A DNA stretch of 64,000 nucleotides. Source: Adenophora triphylla var. japonica. Lineage: Eukaryota > Streptophyta > Magnoliopsida > Asterales > Campanulaceae. Made by a program: the position numbers and the translations under genes. The first letter of the stretch is position 1. Every line of letters starts with the position of its first letter. The notes beneath the pieces are model-generated. The model made no database searches. It was given only the letters and a program-made list of their open reading frames with translations, and was not told the DNA's origin. Of this stretch, positions 1 to 9,712 are shown in pieces. The DNA is taken from positions 1-64,000 of the forward strand of contig JAFEMH010002509.1 in assembly GCA_022495995.1 (NCBI GenBank), written 5' to 3'.

Positions 1-583
1 CTTGCAGAGGTTTTACAAGGCTTAAATTACAGAAACATCAAGTAACCATAATATCAAATTACAGCATGAATTGAACTCAGAGAGCATGGAAATTACCAAA
101 TGACATTCAAGAGGGTGTGGATATGAGAGATCCACACTCTCTTGATGAACAAGCACAATTATACCAAACTTATCTCATAAATCAAACAATAACATGTAAT
201 GATCTACAGCATTATAGACTTTAAACAGAGATTGCGCCATCTCATCGGCGGCTTGTGCATGAAATCATGGAGAAGATGGAGGGCAATTGAGAGAGGGATA
301 GAGATCGTTACCCTTGTAGTCCACTTTCCACTATACCAAGTCGGTATAGGGAATCTTCAAATCAGCTTCTGGAGCTGGATGTAAGCTCAGGAACTAGGGA
401 GGATTGGATCCTCAAGATGTGTATGAGGGTATAGAGAAGGAGAGAATGGACTATGAATGAGAGATGAGAGAATTGGAAGGAATGGTGTGTGTTTTTAGGA
501 GAGAGAGAGGTTTCTGGTGTGATTTTGACAGAGTAACCTTAGGGAGGCTGGAAGGGATCCAAAAATGAGAGAGGAAGGGTCCA

Positions 584-590
584 TTTTATA
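584..590 (-). promoter_or_regulatory. TATA box in A0 LTR
   Basis: Minus-strand TATAAAA within GCTATAAAATGGACCC. It matches by position and flank the TATA boxes of A1 (2286) and A2 (11141-11152), each followed by a GAGCCC or GACCC motif. Confidence 0.6.
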
Positions 591-614
591 GCTGCATGGG
601 AAGTGACAACTTGT

Positions 615-753
615 GTCGCACGACTGAACGAAGTTAACCGTTTTCCTTCTAGAAGCATGCAAGGTGGCAGCCTGGAATGATCGACATGGCTTGTTCTGTT
701 GCACGACTTAAGGAAACATAATCGTTTTCCTTCTGGAAACATGCAAGGTGGCA
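615..753 (-). repeat. Duplicated 55-bp U3 module in A0 LTR
   Basis: Two diverged copies, 615-669 and 698-753, each running from a GCACGAC motif to GCATGCAAGGTGGCA or ACATGCAAGGTGGCA. They lie just upstream of the TATA box on the minus strand. A1's U3 has a single related CCACCTTGCATG motif near 2180. A duplicated enhancer-like module is an inference. Confidence 0.6.
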
Positions 754-1439
754 TATTCTGGACCTTTCTTGGGTTAATTCCTATATGTCCAACTCCGTGT
801 AATACCTCATAGGTCTTTTTTGCATGGAAAAAGGACCAAAAGGCACTTCCTTAGCAAGAAACTTGTAAAAATCTCCCGGAAGTCTCGGAATGGACCGAAA
901 ATTTACCAAAATGCACCCTAGTGTACTTTTATTATATTAAAAGTCACTTATAAAGGGTCGCGACTTGGATTGGGGTACTCACAGAGCCCCTCGGCAACGT
1001 CACTTATGGAAGAAGTGAGGTTGTCGATAAGACGGATCCCAAGCCCAATGAGCGGTTGGTGGGAAGAATAGACCAGAGTGGTCAAATTGCCGGACCTGCT
1101 GAGGGTATGGCAAATGAAGGAAAATGATTGATGAGGTTGGATGGCTGGACCTTTTTGGGAAAGGATTCCTACGTATCCCTAGGAGGGAATCAAGCCTGAT
1201 CGTAGTTCGGAGGAGTGAGAACTTGCGGTGTCTCAAACCGAAGAAAGACCGAAGTGGTCAAGTGGCTAGACCTTTAGAGAAAGGATTCCTACGTATCCCT
1301 AGGAGGGAATCAAGCCGGATCGTAGTTTGAACCAGTGACTATTGGGGGAAAGTCGCCCGGAATTTGACTGTGAGGGATATAAAGGAAAATGTCAGGAGAA
1401 AAATGGTAGAGATATGCTTTCATACCTGTGCTGTGCTTA

Positions 1440-1872
1440 CCTGTAGCTTTGATGAAGACTTGCCATGTGGAACGGGTTTGGATGAAGATCTGCCATGCAA
1501 ACGGTCTTTGGTGAAGACTTACCGGTGCAAACGGGCTTGTATGAAGACGTGCCAGTGCAAACGGGATTTGATGAAGATGTGCCGGTGCAAACGGGCTTTG
1601 ATGAAGATGTGCCGATGCAAACGGGATTTAATGAAGACATGCCGGTGCAAATGGGCTTTGGTGAAGATGTGCTGATGCAAACGGGCTTGGATGAAGATGT
1701 GCCGGTGCAAACGGGCTTTGATAAAGATGTGTCGGTGCAAACGGGCTTTGATGAAGACGTGACGGTGCAAACGGGCTTTGATAAAGACGTGCTAGTGCAA
1801 ACGGTCTTTGTTGATGATTTGCCATGCGGAACGGGCTTTGCTGATGACTTGCCGTGCGGAACGGGCTTTTGA
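1440..1872. repeat. 30-bp minisatellite, about 14 copies
   Basis: Exact 30-bp period; the core is GATGAAGATGTGCCGGTGCA followed by AACGGGCTTT. Copies vary at a few positions. Because 30 is a multiple of 3, most frames stay open, giving spurious ORFs with a 10-residue period on both strands (1495-1872 plus, 1437-2006 minus). It lies in the 3' UTR of A0, where Ogre/Tat elements are known to hold hypervariable tandem repeats. Confidence 0.9.
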
Positions 1873-1982
1873 TGATGAGAGGGACTGACCCGAGAATTTT
1901 TGTGAAGAGAGGGACGGACCTGAGGATTTTTTTGACTTGAGGGACGGACCCAAGGATTTTTTATGATGAGAGGGACGGACCT
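1873..1982. repeat. Short tandem repeat, about 35-bp unit, three copies
   Basis: Three copies of a GAGGGACGGACC ... GAGGATTTTT unit adjoin the 30-bp array and end at the A1 LTR boundary. Confidence 0.65.
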
Positions 1983-2285
1983 CGTAAATACCCAAATCAG
2001 GCTCATGCCTTCCGGTTAAATTTCCCGGCAATTTCGGTAAGTTTTCCGGTAATTCCCCATACCTTCCTAGTGTTCCGGAAACATTCCGGAACTGTTTTTA
2101 ATTAATTTAGGGCTGAAGGGGATCCTTCCTAATTAAGAAACACGTTTTTCTTAATTAGGAGGAAAGGTTTTAGAATTTGCCACCTTGCATGGTTCTAGAA
2201 TGCTGAGTCATTGTGGATAATGCCGCACGGCTGCATTAGCTCGCTGTCCTTAGCCGCACGGCTTCATTAGCCTTATCCAGATCGC

Positions 2286-2293
2286 CTATAAAT
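2286..2293 (+). promoter_or_regulatory. TATA box of A1 LTR
   Basis: CTATAAATAGAGCCC, matching CTATAAATTGAGCCC in the A2 LTR. Transcription would start about 30 nt downstream. Upstream at 2222-2266 a GCCGCACGGCT-CATTAG motif is duplicated. Confidence 0.75.
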
Positions 2294-2619
2294 AGAGCCC
2301 TCCTCTACCCATTTCAAAACAACAATTAACACAACAAATCACCCACAAACACTCCAAATACGTGAAGAATATCGCCGGAAGCTCAAGAAGGAGAAGAAGA
2401 AGGCCAAGAAGCTCCCTCCCTCCTCCTTGAAGATCCAAGACCAACCTCTCCTCCTAGCTCCACCCGAAGAAGAAGGAAGCCATTGGTAACCTCGCACGCC
2501 CTAACCTCGCATCCTAATTGCTTTTTAAATTGTTCATTGCATTACCTTTATATTGCTTGGGACTTGGTAGATTAAAGATCATATCTTCATATTCCCCTTC
2601 CCTTTTGCATCATTAGACA

Positions 2620-2985
2620 TCATTTGTCATAAAAATGTAGTCTTTTCCCCATAAAGGTGCATCATTTGCACCTAAAACCCCCATTTTCAAATAAAAATGT
2701 AATCTTTATGCATCCTTTGCATATAAAAAATCAAATCTTTTCAATCAAAATGCATCATTTGCATCCAAAATCACTTTTCCAAGCATCATTTGCTTTAAAG
2801 ACCATGTCTTTACCATAAACTAGCATCATATGCTTTTTCAAAATGCAATCTTTATGCATCATTTGCATAATGAATGCCAATTTCTTCAACAAAAATGCAT
2901 CATTTGCATAAAAATCATATCTTTATGCATCATTTGCAATAAAGATCATTTCTTTGAATCAAGTGCATCATTTGCAACCCCAAAA
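2620..2985 (+). repeat. Degenerate ATGCATCATTTGCAT repeats
   Basis: About ten spaced copies of GCATCATTTGCA, interspersed with ATCTTT and AAAATG, lie in the R/U5 part of the A1 LTR. One further copy lies in the leader near 3960. The spacing is irregular, so this is a dispersed motif rather than a strict array. Confidence 0.6.
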
Positions 2986-3691
2986 TGTCATCTTTTCATT
3001 AAAGTGTCATTTTTACATACATTTCCCCCATTCTCCCATTAGCAACCTAGGAAAGGACCGGTGTAAAAGATCCTATCTTTATATCGTTCCTTCCATAAAG
3101 GTTTCATAATCTCTTTAGAAAGGGACACCTTCGAACCCTATATCTCCGATTATCACTTAAGATGAGTATGAAGCATCTATACAAACTCGACCATCTTAAA
3201 GTGTAGGATTGATGGGCTAAGGACCCTCCTTTTCTAAAGAACCTCATCTTTGACTACAAAGAGAGTCATTCTCTCGATCACGCAAGTCCCGAGGTCACAA
3301 AAAGCGATGATCACAAGTCCAAGATGAGGGCGGGATCATAATCCCGAATACATAAATTCCAAGAAATCCCGAGCGACAACCAACAAATGGTTTGTACGTC
3401 CGGAAGACGACTTGGGACATTCCCTCCTTATTTTCAAACACATGCACACAAGAAAGCACGCAAGCAAGCACGATTAATGAAATCATGGGAGACTTGCTCC
3501 GGCAAGGCATCTTGGGTGAACGCCAAACGTTCTTCCCAAGGGGTAACTTAACCTCCGAACCCATAAAACCTTTTTTTCAAAGTTTTGAGGTAATCAAAAT
3601 GGCGTGGCGACTCCGTTTTTCAAATTAAACCGGATGTCTTCAAACTCGCGTGAATCCAACAAACAAAAAATTTGGGCACACATTCACAGTT

Positions 3692-3709
3692 TGGCGACTC
3701 CGCTGGGGA
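3692..3709 (+). promoter_or_regulatory. A1 primer-binding site
   Basis: TGGCGACTCCGCTGGGGA, 3 nt after the LTR's terminal CA. This form is typical of Ogre/Tat elements, where it is usually matched to a tRNA-Arg. A2 has the same first nine bases at the same distance from its LTR. Confidence 0.7.
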
Positions 3710-5690
3710 ATATCCCAAAGGAGAAAAGCTTTTATTTTCAAAAACAAAAAATCGATACTCGGTATATAGGTGGAAACCACTTACCCTTCCTGTACACTCC
3801 CTGACGTGGGAGTTGGGATAACCGGTGGTTTAACAATCCACGTACCAAGCATCCCTTTTCGAAAAAAATTTTTTTGAAAAATAAAAGAAAGCTTTTCCCT
3901 TTGAGCGGGTTAGACTCCCGTCGCCGATTTCATTAATCATGCTTGCTTTCTTTACCATGCATTGCATCATTTGCATCTTGGAATCGTGCATACTTTGAAC
4001 GGGAAACAACCCGAAAACTAGCAAACGGAGTGGAACCTGGAAAATTGATCCATGCAACAGACGGCTCAATCCTCATTGGATTCTCGACCGAGCGACCTCA
4101 ATGGGCAATTCCACCAGAAAATCATGGTTAATCTGGGCAGTCCTAGCACTTGGGGCTACTCAGCTCCATGACCGACTGGGGCTCCTTAAAATTTACGTGC
4201 TTATGTGTTGCATTCTCCCCGTCCCGAAAATCATTCCTTTAAAACACATTTCGAAAATCTCGTTTTAACTCAAAAAGGAACATTTTTAGGAGACCGCACA
4301 CTACGCGCACCCGATATATCCCGTACACTTTTGCACGCACGTCCTTCAAACCCGAGGGTGGTTCCACTGCAGCCACGGACAGCCTTTACGATGCTCCCGG
4401 CGCGCACGGAATCATCCCAACCTCCCCATGGCAGCCAAATGCCGACTAACGCACAAATTGGTGTCACACGTTTCAAAAACCGTGACTTTTTGGTTGGTTT
4501 TTGGTCTAGTCCGTGTCATATAGCCCAGTTGCATACCCTCGTAAAGGTCAAGCCTTAGTTCATAACAGAAGAAGAACTCTGCCAAAATTCCGACAAGGAA
4601 AAATTGGCGAGATCTCAACTCCGACATTGACTATTGACCTTGACCTGCACGGAATGCGTAAGAGTCAAGACCGAGTCTTTGCCAACAAATCAAAAGATCT
4701 TTCGCTCAAGCGAAGCTCTGCTAAAATTCCGACAAGGAAAAATTGGCAAGATCTTGACCCGGCATTGACTTCGATTCTAACTCACGCCCGGCGTATGCAA
4801 CAAAGTTCAATGTGACACTGTGTCATCCGGCTTTTGCCGCCCGACCCATGCCTATTATATTCTCGGACATTACCGACAGTCAAACGTCATTCGCTCAAGC
4901 GAAATTTTGCCAAAATCCTATCAAGGCAGAAAGACGAGACTTTCCCGGTATTGCCTTGACTATAATCCGCATCGCTCGTGCGTTGAAAGTTCCTATGACC
5001 CGCTAGACCCGTTAGGAGCGTTCTTTACTCTCGGTCGGTGGGATCCACGTGCCCTATAGGACCCTCGCCCGGGTCCGCTCCACCCCGGGAGGTCGAAATA
5101 CGTGGAATACGAGGGGCTTATAGACGTAGTGACGGAACCCACCGATCCAGATCTAGAGTAGTTACGAAAAGAAGGGCAAACCCCTTTTCCAACCAAATAG
5201 ATATTAATAAAAGACACTGCTTTAAGTAAACCGGAAGATTCTAATTTGCATATTGCCCGAGCCTTCACCCTAAACACCTACCCCGAGTCTAAACCTTTCC
5301 TATCTCTTTCCCGCTAGCCGAGAAAGAAGTGGGTGAAAACACCGGGCCGCCGACTTGTTAGCGCAGAATTCTCGAGCAGCTCGCCGTAATCCTCGCCTTG
5401 GTCGACCCGTAGAGTCGAATGTCCGATTCGGACAGAGAACAACACTGCGGTTTGGGTAACTGGGATGACTAGGGAAGCAGAGCTAGCCTATAGCCCATCC
5501 CCTCCTAATTCTTTGCCAAAGACTCCGTCCCTTTTCGCCTTTCCCCAACATCTCGAGCCGTCGTGGTCCCGACACCCTCACGCCTTTGCATCCCCCCGTG
5601 GGACTCTTTCCCTCCTTTCACCCTAATCCAAATCCCTTTACTTTGGAATCCCAGCATCAACCTCGACCTCTCTAATTTCGTCAACGCCTC
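3710..5690 (+). other. A1 leader, no gene
   Basis: About 2 kb without a credible ORF. The block 5030-5190 matches the reverse complement of 25980-26140 in the A2 leader, so it is a conserved part of this family's 5' UTR. A degenerate element (CTCAAGCGAA...CCGACAAGGAAAAATTGGC) recurs near 4570, 4705 and 4890. Confidence 0.6.
4570..4935 (+). repeat. Three spaced copies of a leader motif
   Basis: AATTCCGACAAGGAAAAATT appears at about 4584 and 4724, with a weaker version near 4905. The last two are preceded by CGCTCAAGCGAA. Copy spacing is about 140-180 bp. Confidence 0.5.
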
Positions 5691-7100
5691 GTGAATTTGC
5701 CTATCTCTCGCAAAGTGGTAGTGAAGAATCGCCGGGAACGAGAATAGGAATGGATGGATTTACAAAATGATGATGACAGCCCAAGTAGAGGGAATGGACT
5801 TGGAGTCACAGAAGTGAAACCCAAAGGGCAAGATGAGGTAGGAAACCACCGACCCTAATAGGAGATGAAATCACTTCAAAGTGTATTTGCACAGTGTGAA
5901 GGCTCGTAAAAGGAAAAAGATGCTAGCTTAGATGAAGCAAGATATGAGTCCTACATCCTAGAAGTTCAATACTCCTTACAAGGACTTGGTCGGTGAATGG
6001 AGGGATTTAATTGAAGCCCTACTGAAAGAGGAAAATGGGCTCCACCCACCGATCCGGAAAACGTAAGCATCGCGGAAGCCAAACTCTCATCGTGAGAGTA
6101 GACTCACATGTTGTTAGTAGTCACTCCCGAGACCTTGTCCGAAGAAGAGTGTATGGATGCCCCGGAAAGAGTCTTAAGTCTCGAGGCGACCCTGCCCCTT
6201 TATGTCCCGTGGACGACAATGATGTTTTCTTGGTAATTCCCAAGTCAAAGGAGGAGTCCAAGATACCTCTTATATGGCGTCAAGTATCCCGACTCGCTTT
6301 TGCCCTCATTGGTCATCGTAGTCAAGACGAAAGTTCCCACGAGAGTTACTACAGTGATACCGATGAAGACACGGCCGAAGTGCCTAAGGAACAAGAGAAG
6401 AGTGGTTAGCCCAGAAGCCAAAAAGCCTGTAAAACCTTCCCGACAAAGGAAGAACGTAAACCCGCCATGAGGTTTGACCCCGCAGTAAATCCTTATTGAT
6501 GATGGAATTTCTCACTTCGTAAAATGTTTAGCCAATGTCAAAGATGCCATCGAAGGCCGACCCCCTAGAGAAAGAAGGGACATGCTTGGATAAAGGATGA
6601 GGAATGTGATCCCACTCGTTGAAAAAAATTGTTGGACCCGAATGAGAAAGTCGCTGCCGTGCTCCAAACCCCGAAAGTGATAACTCCCGTTGCATGTTGA
6701 CTTTGAAAAGTTTGAATGAGACCGTGAAGGCTCTAAACGGAGAAGGTAAAGCCGAAACCAGCCACCGCTAAGCCAATCGTAGAGTCGAACCCCGAGAAGG
6801 CCGAAAGCCGTTAACTTGGGATCGATTCGAGAAGCGTACCTTACGCCCAAAAGAGAGTGCCATTAATCGATTAATCAGCCAGAATTGGCCATACGCCAGA
6901 AGAGCCCGCCTCGACTTTGAAAGAGCTAACGTAATCCTCTAGTAGGAATAATGACTCAGAAAATCTAATGTTTATGTGATGACTCGGTCCGGACATATGA
7001 GTATTGAGCACCTAAGGGTGACAAAAAGAATGCCGTTTCTGAGCCAAAGACGTATAAGAGGCCTTATAAGTCGGAAGTAGAAAAGCCGACTCCGACAAAG
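5691..7100 (+). pseudogene. A1 gag region, decayed
   Basis: This interval lies between the leader and protease, where gag belongs. I cannot identify a gag core; the longest open stretch (6035-6409) is basic at its start and acidic at its end, with repeated Ser/Glu/Asp, and has no recognised motif. The call rests on position only. Stops in all frames show it is not functional. Confidence 0.35.
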
Positions 7101-7109
7101 AGGATCCAA

Positions 7110-7790
7110 GTGTTGACTCGCTTGAAGTGTACCCAAGCCAATATCTCCTTGTGGTCCCCGTTAACCTCTTCATACCCTCATAAGTTGAAGCTAGAAGAAA
7201 GTTTGGCCAAGACCACGGTGCCCATAGATGTCACCCTGCATGAGGTCATCCAAATGATTGGAAGTATCCACTACGGAAACATCATTACCTTCACCGACTT
7301 GGACCCGCCAAAGTATGGGGCTAGTCATAACGAACCTCTTTACATCACACCCAGCTTAGAAGAGCGTCGATTGCCACGGGTATTAGTCGATGGAGGGTCT
7401 CGTAATGAATGTCTTGCCGCCCAAGATGATGGACTTATTAGACCTAAAACCAATAGATTTGAAGCCTTCTAGTCAGACTATTAAGGCCTATGACTCCACC
7501 GCACGGTTAGTTTGGGGATTGCTACTCTCAAGCCGTGGTTCGGAAAAAGGTCATGGACGTCGATTTTCAAGTGATTGATATTCCGATTTCATTTACCGCT
7601 CTCTCGGGACGACCCTCAGATCCATCAGATAAATGGGGTAGCCTCTACTTTGCACCAATGCGTCAAATTTCGGTCAAATGATGGTACTATCACCACCATT
7701 TATGGAGACAAAGTGTCACAAAGAGAAGGAACCAAAGCACTAGAGACATCCCGATATTGGAAATCAAACATGATGACGAAGGGTTGGCAT
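7110..7790 (+). pseudogene. A1 aspartic protease, frameshifted
   Basis: Tat-type retropepsin. In one frame ITFTDLDPP ... LPRVLVDGGS is visible near 7280-7405; the catalytic Asp is in VDGGS (usually VDNGS or VDTGA). A shift into the next frame continues MNVLPPKMMDLL and AYDSTARL (7395-7500). A further shift gives QVIDIPISFTALLGRP (7580-7625) and STLHQCVKF (7645-7675). The order and spacing of these blocks match the A2 protease at 23650-24340. At least three frame breaks make it dead. Confidence 0.7.
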
Positions 7791-7799
7791 TGACAAGAT

Positions 7800-9075
7800 T
7801 CTCTCGTAGCTCCTTCCAAAGCACAAGTGTGTAGCACCGACCTCACTACTACTTCCGATCAAATCCCTCCCGCCATGAGAATGATGAGAAAATGGGTTAT
7901 CTTCCTGACTTGGATTGGGTGGAAGACTTCAGTGGTCGCAATACCATCATCGATGTAAAAACAGAATCACCGTATACGACTTGGGGTACAAACCAAATGG
8001 CAGAAAAGATAAAGGGGTCCAGCCTTCATCCCTACAAACTTATCCCCGACCCATTATTTTACAAAAGGCGAGACACAATACGATAAAAGTGATCACCGGA
8101 TCTCCTTGCGTAAAACCCTTCCTGGAGAATCTTGAGAAAATGAGGGGAAAGCCAGCCAATCCTGTCCGAAGGATGTTCCTTGACTTGCGTACATTCCTCG
8201 GGGCTACCACTACCGTTCGTAACGAGTATGTCTTCAAAGGGAACTCGCATAAATGGCCAAAGAGTCGCATCCGTAATGGATTTCTCCGCCTTCGAGTTAG
8301 CTCTTCCGAAGATCACCAGATAGAAGCACGCCAAGTGAAGACAGTGAGTAGGGCCTGCTACGGCTTGTTTGATGAAGAAGCACAGATCCCGTGATTTGAT
8401 CGACTTCACTCGAGATGATGAGATAGTTGCCGTAATTGGAGACGGTGGTGAAAATCCTTTTGATCCCCGCACTTTGGTAACTAAGACAGAATGCCATTGA
8501 AGAATTGGGAGACGTTCTCAGACCGATAGCCACCGACAACAAATGATAGAGGAGCTTGGATTGGTACCTCGTCCTTCTCAACCTGGGCCGTGTCAAACAC
8601 CACCGTTGTCCATACGATCAAGTCAGATTCTTTGAATTCCAGCCTTCCGAGTCATCCGAAGGCCTCACGCCCGAGGACTATCAAAATGTAATCGATGTCA
8701 TCTTTCCCCTTATTTTGAATGAAATGATAGATCTTTCGAGTATCCTCTTATTGCCAACTTAACAAATGATAAATTAACTCAAAACTTAACAAATGCTTAA
8801 TAATGAATCATTTGAACAAGATGCAAACACACTAAATGAACAATACATTAAAGAAATCTTTAAGGTGTTTCGTAAAAGAGGAAAACCGGGCCCAAGCCGC
8901 GAGGAGGTTTTGACAAGTGTGAATTTGGGTACCGTCGAGGAACCTAAAGAGACACAGATCGGAAACTTCTTCCAGAGGTTGAACGGGACAGACCGATCGA
9001 TCCGCTCGGGAATACGTCGACGTGTTTGCATGGTCATACGAGGGATATGCCGGGCTAGACAGCTTCGATAGTAGA
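7800..9075 (+). pseudogene. A1 protease-RT linker
   Basis: Degenerate coding region between protease and RT. The stretch 8793-8960 reads ANTLNEQYIKEIFK and EEVLTSVNLG. The A2 linker (22954-23277, minus) has the same ADTLNEQYIKEIFK and EEILTSVNLG blocks, followed in both by a conserved EEPKETQIG. This fixes family membership and frame. Function is unknown; Ogre-type elements normally have such a spacer before RT. Several shifts and stops are present. Confidence 0.6.
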
Positions 9076-9109
9076 GCACGTAATCCCTCTAGCACCGTAT
9101 GCTAAACCA

Positions 9110-9712
9110 AGAAAGGTAAACCGAGGAAGATCAAGCCGTAATGGTCTCTACAGTCAAAGAAGAAATTGAGAAGCTACTGCGGGTAGGATTCATCGTAGTC
9201 ATCGAATATCCGACATGGTTGTCCAATATTGTGACCGTCACCAAGGCCAATGGAAAGGTGCGCCGTGTGGATTTCCGAGATCCGAACAAGGCCATCCCCA
9301 AGGATGATTACCCTTTGCCAAACATAGACATCCCTGGTGGACTCCACTGCCAACTACGAAGTCAAATCCTTCGTTGATGGCTTTGCAGGATACAACCAGA
9401 TCAAGATGGCTGAGGAAGACCAAGAAAAGACAGCCTTCACCACGCCGTGGGGAACTTACTGTTATACAGTGATGCCATTTGGGCTTAAGAACGCCGGGGC
9501 TACTTACCAAAGGGCAGCGACCGCGCTTTTTCATGACATGATCCACAAGGAGATCGAGGTCTACGTAGACGACATGATAATCCACTCCAAAGGCGAGGAC
9601 GGGCAGCACTTTGTTGACCTGCGGAAATTCTTTGAGAGGCTGAGACAACATTCCATGAGACTAAACCCTGCTAAATGCACCTTCGGAGTGACAAGGGGAA
9701 AAGTGCTTGGTG
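9110..9712 (+). pseudogene. A1 reverse transcriptase, frameshifted and cut by A2
   Basis: The N-terminal RT palm and fingers are in one frame (9141-9330: VTKANGKVRRVDFRD, YPLPNIDI). After a frameshift near 9335 a second frame continues FVDGFAGYNQIKM, VMPFGLKNAGATY and the catalytic YVDDM (about 9571). The conserved LNPAKCTFGV follows, then the sequence stops matching RT at 9711-9713, where A2's LTR begins. Thumb, RNase H and integrase are missing. The open frame runs on to 9900 through LTR sequence; that tail is not RT. Confidence 0.85.

Larger units (their letters stand above)
1..983 (-). mobile_element. Element A0: 3' LTR (minus strand), cut by window edge
   Basis: Read on the minus strand, this LTR starts at 983 with TGTGAGTACCCC and runs off the left edge. 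The next bases (minus GAGGGGCTCTG, just right of 983) form the same purine-rich tract seen before the A2 3' LTR at 11482. A minus-strand TATA box lies about 395 nt from the LTR start, close to its position in A1 (about 300) and A2 (about 335). I infer an Ogre/Tat-like LTR related to both. ORFs here (495-754) lie in LTR sequence and are not genes. Confidence 0.7.
984..1982 (-). mobile_element. Element A0: 3' UTR fragment with repeats
   Basis: Continues A0 inward (minus strand). The first 240 bp match the start of A2's 3' UTR (11482-11640), including the CCCCTCGGC block and the CTACGTATCCC...GGGAATCAAG motif. That motif occurs twice, in a direct repeat of about 72 bp (1141-1212 and 1261-1332). 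Two minisatellites follow. The fragment ends where the A1 LTR begins, so A0's pol is missing here. No real ORF is present. Confidence 0.6.
1983..3688 (+). mobile_element. A1 5' LTR
   Basis: The right end is ...CATTCACA followed by a 3-nt spacer and the primer site. The left end is set by alignment: CGTAAATACCC at 1983 matches the LTR starts of A2 (TGTAAGTGCTCC) and A0 (TGTGAGTACCCC), with TG changed to CG. The resulting 1706 bp is close to A2's 1769 bp, and the TATA position agrees. The left end is inferred. No gene is seen inside. Confidence 0.6.
1983..9712 (+). mobile_element. Element A1: Ogre/Tat-like Ty3/gypsy retrotransposon, truncated
   Basis: Plus strand: 5' LTR, primer site, long leader, decayed gag, protease, linker and RT. 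It ends inside RT at 9712, where the A2 3' LTR begins; RNase H, integrase and the 3' LTR are absent. Its protease, linker and RT align in translation with those of A2, so the two belong to one lineage. Many frameshifts and stops show it is dead. Assignment to Ogre/Tat rests on the Tat-type protease, the linker between protease and RT, and the primer site. Confidence 0.8.

Noticed and set aside
1437..2006. Minus ORF of 189 residues, Ser/Thr/Pro-rich with 10-residue repeats
   Set aside because: By-product of the 30-bp minisatellite; comparable ORFs occur in other frames of the same DNA.
6512..6850. Minus ORF of 112 residues in the A1 gag region
   Set aside because: Opposite to A1, no motif, no counterpart in A2.
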